64,000 bases of DNA from Duganella lactea (GCF_009857505.1 NZ_WWCP01000009.1:1-64000); one strand, 5' to 3'. Positions 37,343-47,021 are shown, numbered from the stretch's first letter. Notes: a model not told the origin generated them from the sequence alone. Numbers and translations: made by a program.

Positions 37343-39328
37343 GTGAAATTACGTATTATTCCGTTGGTGCTCAGCACCCTCTTGCTGGGCGTGGGCGTCC
37401 ACGGCACCGCACAGGCCGACGCATCCATTCCCATTGCCGACTTCTTCAGGAAAGCCGAATTCAGCGGCCGCCCGGTGCTGTCGCCGGACGGCCAGAATAT
37501 GGCGGTGCTGACGCCGCGCAACGGCCGCTTTGTGCTGGCGGTGATCAATCTGGAAACCCGCGCCTCGACCGTGGTGGCCTCCGATCCCGATTGGAATGTG
37601 GCCAACCCGCAGTGGGTCAACAATCGCCGTCTGGTGTTCAGCATCAACAAGGGGACCGACGAAGTGCTGGAGAAGCAGACCGGCGGCGGTCTGTTCGCGG
37701 TCAACAGCGACGGCAGCGGCTTCCGCAAGCTGGTCATCAGCATGAAGGAGGCCAGTGGCAATGGCTTGCCGTACAAGCCGGTGTCGGTGTTGCAGCGCGT
37801 GGGCGACAACAGCAACGACCTGATCGTCGTCAACAATGAGCGCGGCCGCGACGCCGACCTCGGCGCCAGCGACGTGTTCCGCCTGGACACCACCAACGGC
37901 CGCATGACGCTGCTGACCTACAACAACCCGGGCGCGGTCAGCCAATGGGTGCTGGACCACAACAACGTTATCCGCGTGGCCTCGTCGATGAAGATGGAGG
38001 AAAAGACCCAGCGCATCCAGCAGACCGTGTACCTGCGCGCCGACGAGAAGTCGCCGTGGACGCCGATCTACAAGGCCTATCTCAGCGACGGCAAGGAGAT
38101 GAATCCGCTCGGCTTCGACTTCGACAACCAGACGCTGTTCGTCGCCGGCCGCTTTAACGGCCGCGACAAGGCCGGCGTGCACATCTGGGATATGGCCAAG
38201 AACGCCCCCGGCGAGCTGATCGCAGAGCATGCTGAGGTCGACATTCCCGACGGCCTGGCGTTCGACGAAGCGCGCAAGAAAGTGGTGGGTGTGACGGTCA
38301 ACGGCATGAAGCCGGAGCGGTATTATTTTGATGAAGACTATGCGCGCCTGCAGGCGTCGCTGGACGCCAGCTTCCCCGGCCAGCAGGTGTATTTCCAGTG
38401 GCGCGGCAACCATGCGATCGTCACCACCGTCGGGGTCAACAATGTCGGCAAGCTGTACTACTTCGACACGGTGAAGAAGTCGCTGGAGCCGCTGTACAGC
38501 GTCAAGCCTGAACTGGACGGCAAGAAGCTGTCCGAGCAGACCGTGATCCACTACAAGGCGCGCGACGGCCTGACCATCCCCGCCTACCTGACCTTGCCGG
38601 AAGGGCAGGCGCCGAAAGCCTTGCCGCTGGTGGCCTACATCCACGGCGGCCCGCACGCGCGTGACGTCTATGGCTTCGATCCGATGACGCAGATGCTGGC
38701 CTCGCGTGGCTTCGCGGTGTTCCAGCCGCAGTTCCGCATGTCGACCGGCTTTGGCTGGAAGCACCACACGGCCGGCTGGAAGCAATGGGGCCTGGCGATG
38801 CAGGACGACATCACCGATGGCGTCGAGGAGCTGGTCAAGCAGGGCATCGTCGACCGCAACCGCGTGTGCATCATCGGCGCCAGCTACGGCGGCTATGCCA
38901 CCATGTACGGCCTGGTGAAGAATCCGGACCTGTACAAATGCGGCGTCAACTGGGTGGGCGTGACCGACGTCAAGATGCTGTTCACCGTCAACTGGTCCGA
39001 CATGTCGGGCCCGGTGATGGACGATCTCGGCGCCAAGATGCATGGCGATCCGAAGACCGACGAGGCCTACTTCACCAAGGTGTCGGCGATCGGCAATGCC
39101 GACAAGATCAAGGCGCCGGTGCTGATGGCTTACGGCAGCGAGGACCGCCGCGTGCCGCTGATCCACGGCGAGAAGATGCGCGACGTGCTGCGCAAGCAGG
39201 GCACGCCGGTGGAGTGGATGGTGATGACCGGCGAGGGCCATGGCTGGACCAAGGAAAGCAACAGCATCCTGTGGGGCGAGACGGTGTACCGCTTCATCAA
39301 CCGCTACATCGGTAACGTCCAGAAGTAA
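37343..39328 (+). CDS. Secreted S9-family (prolyl oligopeptidase-like) peptidase
   Basis: A 661-residue serine peptidase. A signal peptide (MKLRIIPLVLSTLLLGVGVHGTAQA) is followed by a beta-propeller-like N-terminal half (about 30-390) and an alpha/beta-hydrolase domain. The nucleophile serine is in GASYGGYATMYGL, the aspartate in YGSEDRRVPL and the histidine in GEGHGWT. A GTG at 37343 with GAGGAGA about six bases upstream starts the signal peptide, so the 25 codons before it in the open frame are rejected. It probably degrades peptides in the periplasm, perhaps those imported by the adjacent receptor (inference). Confidence 0.92.
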   Translation: MKLRIIPLVLSTLLLGVGVHGTAQADASIPIADFFRKAEFSGRPVLSPDGQNMAVLTPRNGRFVLAVINLETRASTVVASDPDWNVANPQWVNNRRLVFSINKGTDEVLEKQTGGGLFAVNSDGSGFRKLVISMKEASGNGLPYKPVSVLQRVGDNSNDLIVVNNERGRDADLGASDVFRLDTTNGRMTLLTYNNPGAVSQWVLDHNNVIRVASSMKMEEKTQRIQQTVYLRADEKSPWTPIYKAYLSDGKEMNPLGFDFDNQTLFVAGRFNGRDKAGVHIWDMAKNAPGELIAEHAEVDIPDGLAFDEARKKVVGVTVNGMKPERYYFDEDYARLQASLDASFPGQQVYFQWRGNHAIVTTVGVNNVGKLYYFDTVKKSLEPLYSVKPELDGKKLSEQTVIHYKARDGLTIPAYLTLPEGQAPKALPLVAYIHGGPHARDVYGFDPMTQMLASRGFAVFQPQFRMSTGFGWKHHTAGWKQWGLAMQDDITDGVEELVKQGIVDRNRVCIIGASYGGYATMYGLVKNPDLYKCGVNWVGVTDVKMLFTVNWSDMSGPVMDDLGAKMHGDPKTDEAYFTKVSAIGNADKIKAPVLMAYGSEDRRVPLIHGEKMRDVLRKQGTPVEWMVMTGEGHGWTKESNSILWGETVYRFINRYIGNVQK

Positions 39329-39365
39329 AAAAAGCCCCGCCGGCATTGCTGCCGGCGGGGCTTTT
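39329..39365. terminator. Bidirectional terminator between S9 peptidase and phoH
   Basis: A 12-bp stem (AGCCCCGCCGGC, 39333-39344, with 39351-39362), loop ATTGCT, is flanked by an A run on the left and a T run on the right, so it serves both convergent genes. Confidence 0.92.
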
Positions 39366-39384
39366 GCCTTGAAGCGCGTGAAGC

Positions 39385-41193
39385 TTACAGCACTTCGCTG
39401 GCGTGGTCGGCCAGGCGCGAGCGTTCGCCGCGCGCCAGCGTCACGTGACCGCTGTGCGACCAACCCTTGAAGCGATCCACCACATAGGTCAGGCCGCTCG
39501 AACCCTCGGTCAGGTACGGCGTGTCGATCTGTGCGATATTGCCCAGGCAGATGATCTTGGTGCCCGGGCCGGCGCGCGTGACCAGCGTTTTCACTTGTTT
39601 CGGCGTCAGATTCTGCGCCTCGTCGATGATCAGGAACTTGTTGACGAAGGTGCGACCCCGCATGAAGTTCAGCGACTTGATCTTGATGCGCGAACGGATC
39701 AGGTCCTGCGTCGCCGCGCGGCCCCACTCGCCGCCGTCCGAATCGGACTTGTTGAGCACTTCCAGATTGTCGTCGAACGCGCCCATCCATGGCGACATCT
39801 TTTCTTCCTCGGTGCCCGGCAGGAAACCGATGTCTTCACCGACCGGCACCGTCACGCGGGTGACGATGATTTCGTTGTAGAGCTTGGTCTCCAGCACTTG
39901 CGCCAGGCCGGCCGCCAGTGCCAGCAGGGTTTTACCGGTGCCGGCCTGGCCGAGCAGCGTGACGAAATCGCATTCCGGATTCATCAGCAGGTTGAGCGCG
40001 AAGTTCTGCTCGCGGTTGCGCGCGGTCACGCCCCAGACGTTGTTCTTGTTGTGGCTGAAGTCGCGCAGGGTTTGCAGCACGGCGGTCTTGCCGTTGATCT
40101 GCTTGACCTGGCCGTAGAACGGCGCTTCGCCATTCTTCGGCTCCAGGAACACGAACTGGTTGACCAGCATCGACGGCACGAACGGACCGGTGACGCGGTA
40201 GAACGTCGCGCTCTGGCCGTTTTTGTTTTCCTGCCAGGATTCCAGGTCCTTGCCGTGCTTGTTCCAGAAATCGTCCGGCAGCTGGACGATGCCCGAGTAC
40301 AGCAGGTCGGTGTCTTCCAGCACGTGGTCGTTGAAGTAGTCTTCCGCCGGCAGGCCCAGCGCGCGCGCCTTGATGCGCATGTTGATGTCTTTCGACACCA
40401 GCACGATGGCGCGGCCGGCCTGCTCCGCTTCCAGCGAGCGCACCACCGACAGGATCTGGTTGTCCGCCTTGCCCGATGGCAGGCCGACCGGCAGTTCCGC
40501 CGTTTGCAGGCGCGTCTGGAAGTACAGGCGGCCCTTGGCGTCCTTGTTGCCCAGCTTGGACAGCGGGATGCCGTTCTCGATGGCGTCGTCGTCGGTGTTG
40601 GAAACCAGCGCGTCCAGCGTGCGCGACACCTGGCGCGCGTTGCGCGCCACTTCGGTCATGCCTTTCTTGTGGTTGTCCAGTTCTTCCAGCGTCATCATCG
40701 GCAGGTAGACGTCGTGCTCCTCAAAGCGGAACAGCGACGAAGGATCGTGCATCAGCACGTTGGTGTCCAGCACAAACATCTTGGTGGTGCCGGTCTGGTC
40801 GGCGTTGCGGCTGGTGGACGACTTGAGCGCGACCTCGTTGCTCTTGTGCTTGGCCGGATGCGGCGCCTCCGCCACGATCGGCGTGACCTTGCCGCGCGGC
40901 GAAGGCTTGCCCTTGGCCTCGGCGGCGTCGGCGGCGGCTTGCAGCACCGCCGGCGCGGCCTTCAGCACGGCGGCCACGGCTTTGGATTTGCCGCCGGCCG
41001 GGGTTTTGGCCACGGCCGGTTTCTTTGCCGCGGGAACAGCTTTAACGGTCGCCGCTTTCTTCGGCGCTGGTGCGGGCTCGGGGGCGATGTCCGCGACTGC
41101 CGCGAGGGCAGGCGTCACGCGGCCGGTGGCCTTCGGGTAATCTTTTGCCAACAGTATAGTCGCTGGCTTACTTGGTATTTTTGGCAGTGGCAT
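39385..41193 (-). CDS. PhoH-family PIN-domain ATPase
   Basis: A 602-residue fusion of a PIN nuclease-like domain and a PhoH AAA-like ATPase. The first ~135 residues are a low-complexity Ala/Lys/Pro region with no domain. Then comes the PIN domain (about 138-270, FVLDTNVLMHDPSSL, acidic Asp ligands) and the PhoH motor: Walker A GQAGTGKT (about 417-424), Walker B FLIIDEAQNL, and the sensor region GPGTKIICLGNIAQID. The family (YlaK/PhoH2 type) is linked to RNA unwinding or cleavage; the function here is unproven. The gene converges on the S9 peptidase across a bidirectional terminator. Confidence 0.93.
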   Translation of the reverse strand: MPLPKIPSKPATILLAKDYPKATGRVTPALAAVADIAPEPAPAPKKAATVKAVPAAKKPAVAKTPAGGKSKAVAAVLKAAPAVLQAAADAAEAKGKPSPRGKVTPIVAEAPHPAKHKSNEVALKSSTSRNADQTGTTKMFVLDTNVLMHDPSSLFRFEEHDVYLPMMTLEELDNHKKGMTEVARNARQVSRTLDALVSNTDDDAIENGIPLSKLGNKDAKGRLYFQTRLQTAELPVGLPSGKADNQILSVVRSLEAEQAGRAIVLVSKDINMRIKARALGLPAEDYFNDHVLEDTDLLYSGIVQLPDDFWNKHGKDLESWQENKNGQSATFYRVTGPFVPSMLVNQFVFLEPKNGEAPFYGQVKQINGKTAVLQTLRDFSHNKNNVWGVTARNREQNFALNLLMNPECDFVTLLGQAGTGKTLLALAAGLAQVLETKLYNEIIVTRVTVPVGEDIGFLPGTEEEKMSPWMGAFDDNLEVLNKSDSDGGEWGRAATQDLIRSRIKIKSLNFMRGRTFVNKFLIIDEAQNLTPKQVKTLVTRAGPGTKIICLGNIAQIDTPYLTEGSSGLTYVVDRFKGWSHSGHVTLARGERSRLADHASEVL

Positions 41194-41454
41194 CAGGATC
41201 TCAATCGAAAGATATCTGGAGGAATCCGCCCATCAATGCAGCGTGCTGCCGGGCGGACGGCAGCGGTAAAACCGGATGGGGTGGATGCGTTAGGGAAAAA
41301 CGGTGAAAGACTGCCGATGGGCATTGGTCTTGCCCGATGGGTACCGCAAGGTGGCCGGCTGGCCACCGAGGAGGGTGGAAAGTTACAGTGTTGACTCAAA
41401 ATGTGGTGTCGCTCGCTACGGTTTAAGCACACTGGAAGCGCGCATCCGCACAAC

Positions 41455-41910
41455 TCAAGCCTGATGCGCTACAAATTCCAGCACTTCATCGACGTGACCC
41501 GCCACCTTCACGCCTCTCCATTCTTTCACCAATTGGCCGTTAGCGTCAATCACAAACGTACTGCGCTCGACGCCGCGCACCGTCTTACCGTACATTTGCT
41601 TCATCTTCATGACACCGAACTGCTCGCAGACTTTCTCTTCCGGATCGGAAATCAGCTCGAACGGCAGGCCCAGTTTGGCGCGGAAGTTCTCATGCGAGCG
41701 CAGCGAATCGCGGCTGATGCCGTAGATTTCGGTGCCGGCCGCCTGGAATTGTTCATACAGGTCGCGGAAGGCCATGTTTTCCGTGGTGCAGCCTGGGGTG
41801 TTGTCCTTGGGGTAGAAGAACAGCACGGTATAACGCGCCGGCCGGCCGGACAACTGGAAGGTCTGGCCGCTGGTCATCGGCGCGGAGAAATCGGTTACTA
41901 CATCAGCCAC
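41455..41910 (-). CDS. bcp: Peroxiredoxin, Bcp/PrxQ type
   Basis: Bcp (151 residues) reduces hydroperoxides. The peroxidatic Cys41 sits in DNTPGCTTE. The second Cys five residues on, used by E. coli Bcp for disulfide formation, is missing; Cys95 (KVCEQFGV) is the only other candidate. The enzyme may therefore work as a one-Cys or alternative two-Cys form. It lies 21 bases downstream of arnD, same strand, and may ride on the arn transcript. Confidence 0.92.
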   Translation of the reverse strand: MADVVTDFSAPMTSGQTFQLSGRPARYTVLFFYPKDNTPGCTTENMAFRDLYEQFQAAGTEIYGISRDSLRSHENFRAKLGLPFELISDPEEKVCEQFGVMKMKQMYGKTVRGVERSTFVIDANGQLVKEWRGVKVAGHVDEVLEFVAHQA

Positions 41911-41931
41911 AGGCGTCTCCTGAGAGGGTTA

Positions 41932-42894
41932 CTAAGCTTGGGCAGCGCCTTGAATGATCAGCTGGCCCGAGCGTCCGGGCAGTTCGCCCCAGGTGATGGG
42001 GCAAACCGGCATCGGCAGGGTTCGTATCTTCTGATAGTAGTCAGCCATGGACGCCAATTGGTATCCCTGCGCTTGCCACCCTGCCAATAGCTGCTCAAAT
42101 ATGGGGGCGAGTTTCTGTCCTTCAAGCTCTGCATGCAAAGTATAAACGTGGTCGCGCGTGGCGCCCTCGGTCAATTGGAGCAGGAACGCGGCGATATTGC
42201 CGGTGGTGATGACGGCGCCGTTGATTTCACAACCCAGCAGCTCGTCCAGCGTGGGCAGCGTGGTGGGCATCTGCAGGTGCTTGAGCACCCGCCCGCCGTC
42301 GGCCAGGCGGTGCGGGCCGTCGGCCGGGTTGGCCAGCGTGCCGTCGGGGTTCAGCACGCAGCGGCCGTCGGAGGCGTAGGCGTAGCCGGCATCGTCGTGT
42401 TCGTGGAAGGCGCCATTGTTCATCTGCCAGCCGGCGGCGCCGTGGGTGCGTGGTGCCACGCCGAAGATTTGCGTGAAGCGGGCGGCGGCCTTGCGCATCA
42501 TGCCGGTCGACCAGGCGGCGTCGCGTTTAGCGACGTTGTCCTGCCACAGCACGTGGTCCCAGGTGTGGATGCCGCATTCGAAGCCGGCGTCCTGCACCGC
42601 GCGCATCTCGGCCGCACAGTCCTTGCCGATGTCCGGGCCGGGCAGCAGCACACCGTACATCAGCGTCTTGAAGCCGTAATGCTCGACCACCGAGGTGCGC
42701 GACACTTTGCTGAAGAAACCCGGCCGCAGCGCGCGGCGCAGCGCCCAGCCGGTGTGGTCCGGGCCGAGCGAGAACAAAAAGGTGGCGCCGGCCTGGCGCG
42801 CTTTGAGCATGCGCACCAGATGGGGAACGCCTTCACGGGTGCCGCGGTAGGTGTCGACGTCGATCTTCAACACCATCAGGGGTTTGGCGCTCAA
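41932..42894 (-). CDS. arnD: 4-deoxy-4-formamido-L-arabinose-phosphoundecaprenol deformylase (ArnD)
   Basis: ArnD (320 residues) removes the formyl group from undecaprenyl-phosphate-L-Ara4FN, a step in decorating lipid A. It is a NodB-type polysaccharide deacetylase fold: the KIDVDTYRG motif holds the first acidic metal ligands, and HTWDHVLWQD the His pair. The GVPHLVRMLKARQAGATFLFSLGPDHTG stretch (read in parts) matches ArnD. It follows the arnA decarboxylase gene with four bases between. Confidence 0.9.
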   Translation of the reverse strand: MSAKPLMVLKIDVDTYRGTREGVPHLVRMLKARQAGATFLFSLGPDHTGWALRRALRPGFFSKVSRTSVVEHYGFKTLMYGVLLPGPDIGKDCAAEMRAVQDAGFECGIHTWDHVLWQDNVAKRDAAWSTGMMRKAAARFTQIFGVAPRTHGAAGWQMNNGAFHEHDDAGYAYASDGRCVLNPDGTLANPADGPHRLADGGRVLKHLQMPTTLPTLDELLGCEINGAVITTGNIAAFLLQLTEGATRDHVYTLHAELEGQKLAPIFEQLLAGWQAQGYQLASMADYYQKIRTLPMPVCPITWGELPGRSGQLIIQGAAQA

Positions 42895-42898
42895 GCTG

Positions 42899-43939
42899 TC
42901 AGTCCATCAGCGCGTGGGCGGCGGCGACCTGGCTGCGGTAGGCGTCGAAGATTTTCTTCAGCGCCTCGGCCATGGTGGTGCTTGGCTTCCAGTCCAGTTC
43001 CTCGCAGGTGTTGGTGATTTTCGGCACGCGGTTCTGCACGTCCTGGTAGCCGGCGCCGTAGTAGGCGCCCGAGGTGGTTTCGACGATCCTGACCTTGGCG
43101 GCGCCGGTGGCGTATTCGGGATACTGCTTGGCCAGTTCCATCATCATGGCGGCCAGTTCGCGGATCGAGTAATTGTTGACCGGATTGCCGATGTTGTAGA
43201 TCTTGCCGGTGGCGGCGCCGTTCTTGTTCTCGATAATCTTCATCAGCGCGTCGATGCCGTCGTCGATGTCGGTGAAGGCGCGCTTCTGGTGGCCGCCGTC
43301 GACCAGCGAGATGTTCTCGCCGCGCACGATGTGGCCGAAGAACTGCGTCACCACGCGCGACGAGCCTTCCTTCGGCGTGTGGATCGAATCGAGGCCGGCG
43401 CCGATCCAGTTGAATGGACGGAACAGCGTGAAGTTCAGGCCTTCCATGCCATAGCCCCAGATCACGCGGTCCATCAGCTGCTTGGCGTTGGAGTAGATCC
43501 AGCGCGGCTTGTTGATCGGGCCGCAGATCAGCTCCGAGTTCTCCGGATCGAACTCCTCGTCGTGGCACATGCCGTACACTTCCGACGTCGATGGGAACAC
43601 CAGGTGCTTGCCGTACTTGGCGGCCGAGCGCACGATCGGCAGATTGGCCTCGAAGTCCAGTTCAAACACGCGCAGCGGCGCCTTGACGTAGGTCGACGGC
43701 GTGGCGATGGCCACCAGCGGCAGAATCACGTCGCACTTCTTGACGTGGTATTCCACCCATTCCTTGTTGATGGTGATGTCGCCCTCGAAGAAGTGCATGC
43801 GCGGGTGCGCCAGCAGGTCCGGAATGCGGTCGCTGTTCATGTCCATGCCGTAGACATGCCAGTCGGTGGTTGCCAGAATGCGTTTCGACAGGTGGTGGCC
43901 GATAAAGCCGTTGACGCCAAGGATGAGGACTTTTTTCAT
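42899..43939 (-). CDS. arnA: UDP-glucuronate decarboxylase, stand-alone ArnA C-terminal half
   Basis: A 346-residue Rossmann/SDR enzyme matching the C-terminal half of ArnA, which turns UDP-glucuronate into UDP-4-keto-pentose. The NAD loop is GVNGFIGHH, the active-site STSEVYG provides Ser and Glu, and DVQNRVP gives the arginine used by the decarboxylase. In E. coli this is fused to a formyltransferase; here it is an independent gene, with the formyltransferase 19 bases upstream on the same strand. Confidence 0.9.
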   Translation of the reverse strand: MKKVLILGVNGFIGHHLSKRILATTDWHVYGMDMNSDRIPDLLAHPRMHFFEGDITINKEWVEYHVKKCDVILPLVAIATPSTYVKAPLRVFELDFEANLPIVRSAAKYGKHLVFPSTSEVYGMCHDEEFDPENSELICGPINKPRWIYSNAKQLMDRVIWGYGMEGLNFTLFRPFNWIGAGLDSIHTPKEGSSRVVTQFFGHIVRGENISLVDGGHQKRAFTDIDDGIDALMKIIENKNGAATGKIYNIGNPVNNYSIRELAAMMMELAKQYPEYATGAAKVRIVETTSGAYYGAGYQDVQNRVPKITNTCEELDWKPSTTMAEALKKIFDAYRSQVAAAHALMD

Positions 43940-43958
43940 GATGAATTCTCAGTGATGA

Positions 43959-44882
43959 TTAGGCCGCCGCAGTCAAACGCGACTGCAACTGTGCTGCGCT
44001 GATGGCGACGCCATCGGCGGTCAGCGAGGAAATCGTCAGCATGCGGCCATCGCCGCACACGCCGAAGATGCGATTGTCGACCACGGCCAGGCCGGCCGGC
44101 AGACTCAGGCCGACGACATTGCCGGCCAGGCGCGCGCGCTGAATCACATAGCGCACGCCGTCCAGTTCGGTGAAGGCGCCGGGGTAGGGCGGCGCCACGG
44201 CCCGGTGCAGATTGTAGACCTGCTGCGCTGGCTGGCGCCAGTCGATGCGGCCGTCTTCCGGGGTGCGGCCGCCGAAATAGCCGCCCTTGCTCAGATCGTT
44301 GCGCAGGCGCGGCGCCGTGCCGGCCAGCAGCGACGGCAGCACGCGCCACAGCGCCTGCTCGGCCGCCACCTGCACCTTGCCGAAGACTTCGTGGGCGGTG
44401 TCGTCCGGCAGGATCGGCACGTCCATTTGCGCGACGATGGCGCCGGCGTCCGGCTTGACGGTCATCTCATGCAGACTGGCGCCGGTGACGGTGGCGCCAT
44501 GCAGCACCGCCCAGTTGACCGGCGCGCGGCCGCGGAATTCCGGCAGCAGCGAGCCGTGCATATTGAAGGCGGGCGCCACGTCCAGCAGCGCCGCCGGCAG
44601 CATGTGGCGGTAGTAGAAGCTGAACATCAGGTCCGGCTTGGCCGCCCGCACTTGCGCCAGCAGTTGCGGCGACTTGGCGTCGGCCGGCGTGATGTAGGGA
44701 ATGCCCTCGGCCTGGCACAGCGAGATCACCGATTCGAACCAGATGTTTTCGCCGGCGCTGTCTTCATGGGTCACCACCAGCGCGACGTCGACGCCGCCGG
44801 CCAGCAGCACCTTGAGGCAGCGCACGCCGACGTTGTGGTAGGCGAAGACAACGGCGCGCTTGGGCGTTTCAAATTCAGTCAT
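43959..44882 (-). CDS. arnA: UDP-L-Ara4N formyltransferase, stand-alone ArnA N-terminal half
   Basis: A 307-residue formyltransferase corresponding to the N-terminal half of ArnA, transferring a formyl group from N10-formyl-THF to UDP-Ara4N. The catalytic Asn-x-His is in AFNMHGSLLPEFRG and the aspartate in VKPDAGAIVAQ. Start 44882 (MTEFETPKR) is chosen; the 43 upstream codons overlap arnC in another frame. The first eight bases overlap arnC, suggesting coupling. Confidence 0.9.
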   Translation of the reverse strand: MTEFETPKRAVVFAYHNVGVRCLKVLLAGGVDVALVVTHEDSAGENIWFESVISLCQAEGIPYITPADAKSPQLLAQVRAAKPDLMFSFYYRHMLPAALLDVAPAFNMHGSLLPEFRGRAPVNWAVLHGATVTGASLHEMTVKPDAGAIVAQMDVPILPDDTAHEVFGKVQVAAEQALWRVLPSLLAGTAPRLRNDLSKGGYFGGRTPEDGRIDWRQPAQQVYNLHRAVAPPYPGAFTELDGVRYVIQRARLAGNVVGLSLPAGLAVVDNRIFGVCGDGRMLTISSLTADGVAISAAQLQSRLTAAA

Positions 44883-45885
44883 GATGGCGCGCCACCGTGC
44901 GTTTCTCAAGGCTGACCGGTCGCGGCGCCAGCTCGCCCTGCGCTTGCTGCAGGATGGTCTGCACCACGTAGCGCGGCCGCGCGCGCACCTGCTGGAAGAT
45001 GCGGCCGACATACTCGCCCAGCAAGCCGATGCCGAACAGAATCACGCCCATGAAGAAGAAGGCGATGGCGAACAGCGTGAACACGCCGTCCGCCTCGACA
45101 CCGACGAACAGGCGGCGCGTCAGCAGCAGCACCACCATGATGGCCGAGAAGAACGACATCGCCATGCCCAGCATCGAGTAGAACTGCAGCGGGATCAGCG
45201 AGAAGCCGGTGACCAGGTCGAAATTCAGGCGGATCAGGCTGTACAGCGAGTACTTCGATTCGCCGGCCGCCCGTTCCTCGTGCTCGACCACGATTTCCGT
45301 CGGATTGCGGGCGAAGCGGTAGGCCAGCGCCGGCACGAAGGTGTTCACTTCGCAGCACTGGTTCATCAGGTCCACCACGTTGCGGCCGTAGGCGCGCAGC
45401 ATATTGCCCTGGTCGGTGATCTTGATGTTGGTGATGCGCTCGCGCAGCCGGTTCATCGCCTTGGAGGCGTAGGTGCGCCAGGCCGAGTCCTGGCGCTTGC
45501 GGCGGATCGAGCCGACGTAATCGTAGCCCTCGCGCATCTTGGCCACCAGGTTGCCGATTTCCTCCGGCGGATTTTGCAGATCGGCGTCGAGCGTGACCAT
45601 GATCTCGCCGCGCGCCGCCTCAAAGCCGGCCAGGATGGCCATGTGCTGGCCGTAGTTGCCGTTGAACAGCACCACGCGGGTGACGTCCGGGCGCACGCGG
45701 AACTGCTCGGCCAGGATCGACACCGAGTTGTCGCGGCTGCCGTCGTTGACGAACACGATTTCGTAGGGGGCGCCGAGCTTGTCGAGCGCCGGATACAGGC
45801 GCGCGAACAGCGTCGGCAAGCCGGCCTGTTCGTTGTAGACCGGGATGACGACGGAGATTTCGGGTTTGATCAGCGGTGCGTTCAT
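44875..45885 (-). CDS. arnC: Undecaprenyl-phosphate 4-deoxy-4-formamido-L-arabinose transferase (ArnC)
   Basis: ArnC (336 residues) moves Ara4-formyl-N from UDP to undecaprenyl phosphate at the inner membrane. The GT2 glycosyltransferase domain shows ISVVIPVYNEQAGL, the nucleotide-binding TLDADLQNPPEEI and the QGNML region. Two C-terminal membrane helices (around 230-300) are the hairpin of the ArnC/DPMS type. It overlaps arnB by four bases. Confidence 0.9.
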   Translation of the reverse strand: MNAPLIKPEISVVIPVYNEQAGLPTLFARLYPALDKLGAPYEIVFVNDGSRDNSVSILAEQFRVRPDVTRVVLFNGNYGQHMAILAGFEAARGEIMVTLDADLQNPPEEIGNLVAKMREGYDYVGSIRRKRQDSAWRTYASKAMNRLRERITNIKITDQGNMLRAYGRNVVDLMNQCCEVNTFVPALAYRFARNPTEIVVEHEERAAGESKYSLYSLIRLNFDLVTGFSLIPLQFYSMLGMAMSFFSAIMVVLLLTRRLFVGVEADGVFTLFAIAFFFMGVILFGIGLLGEYVGRIFQQVRARPRYVVQTILQQAQGELAPRPVSLEKRTVARHHD

Positions 45886-47021
45886 GGGATCAGGATCGCT
45901 TTCACGGCGGCGACGGCGCGGTCGACATCGGCGGTGGTCATGGCGTAGAACATCGGCAGCGTCACGGTCAGGCGGCCGACTTTTTCGGCGACCGGGAACA
46001 TGCCTTCCTTGAAGCCGCGCGCGCGGTACAGGGAGAACAGGTGGATCGGCGCGTAGTGGTAGCCGGTGCCGACGTTGAAGCGCTCCTGCATGGCGCGCAT
46101 GAAGTCGGCGCGGGTGGTCGGACCGCGGTCCGGCAGGATGATCTGGAACAGGTGGTAGTTGCTCGAATCAAACGCCTGCAGCGGCAGCTGGGCGCCGCTC
46201 TGCGCCTCGAACGCCGGGCCGAAGGCCTCGTAGTAGCGGCGCGCCAGCGCGCGGCGGTGGGCGGTGATGGCCTCGACGTTGGCGAACTGGCCCAGGCCGA
46301 TGGCGGCCATGATGTCGCTCATATTGTATTTGCCGCCGAGGACATCGACATCGATGCCGTCGACGCCGCTGCGGGTGACGCCTTGCAGGCGGTATTTTTC
46401 CGCCAGTTTGGCCTCTTCCAGGTTGTTCAGCACCAGCGCGCCGCCTTCGCCGGTGGTGAGGTTCTTGTTGGCCTGGAAGCTGAACGAGACGAAGTCGCCG
46501 AAGGCGCCGATGCGCTGGCCGCGCCATTCCGCGCCGAAGGCCTGCGCCGCGTCTTCCACCACGCGCAGCCCGTGCTGGTTGGCGATCGCGTACAGGCGGT
46601 CCATGTCCACCGGCAGGCCGGACAGGTAGACCGGAATGATGGCCTTGGTGCGTGGCGTGATCGCCGCTTCCACCTGGTCGAGGTCGATATTGCGGGTCAG
46701 CGGGTCGATGTCGGCGAACACCGGCGTGGCGCCGACTTCGATGATGACGTTGGCGGTGGCCACCCACGAGATCGGCGTGGTGATGACCTCGTCGCCGGGG
46801 CCGATGCCTGCGATGCGCAGCGCGATCTCCATGGTGCAGGTGCCGGAGTTGAAGGTGCGCACCGGACGGCCGCCGAAGTATTCCGACATCCGCGCTTCAA
46901 ACGCCGCCACTTTCGGTCCGCTAGTGATCCACCCCGAACGCAGTACCTCGCCGACGGCGGTGATGGTGGCCTCGTCGATGGTTGGCCGGGAAAAGGGCAG
47001 GAAGGGCAGCGCAGCGCTCAT
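45882..47021 (-). CDS. arnB: UDP-4-amino-4-deoxy-L-arabinose oxoglutarate aminotransferase (ArnB)
   Basis: ArnB (379 residues) makes UDP-Ara4N from the 4-keto sugar with glutamate. It is a PLP sugar aminotransferase with Lys186 in QANKNLTTGEGG, the N-terminal FLPFSRPTIDEATI, and DAAQAFGAEWRG. It heads the run arnB-arnC-arnA(FT)-arnA(DC)-arnD. About 266 bases separate it from the upstream arnT; they contain a GC hairpin and possibly the arnB promoter. Confidence 0.92.
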   Translation of the reverse strand: MSAALPFLPFSRPTIDEATITAVGEVLRSGWITSGPKVAAFEARMSEYFGGRPVRTFNSGTCTMEIALRIAGIGPGDEVITTPISWVATANVIIEVGATPVFADIDPLTRNIDLDQVEAAITPRTKAIIPVYLSGLPVDMDRLYAIANQHGLRVVEDAAQAFGAEWRGQRIGAFGDFVSFSFQANKNLTTGEGGALVLNNLEEAKLAEKYRLQGVTRSGVDGIDVDVLGGKYNMSDIMAAIGLGQFANVEAITAHRRALARRYYEAFGPAFEAQSGAQLPLQAFDSSNYHLFQIILPDRGPTTRADFMRAMQERFNVGTGYHYAPIHLFSLYRARGFKEGMFPVAEKVGRLTVTLPMFYAMTTADVDRAVAAVKAILIP

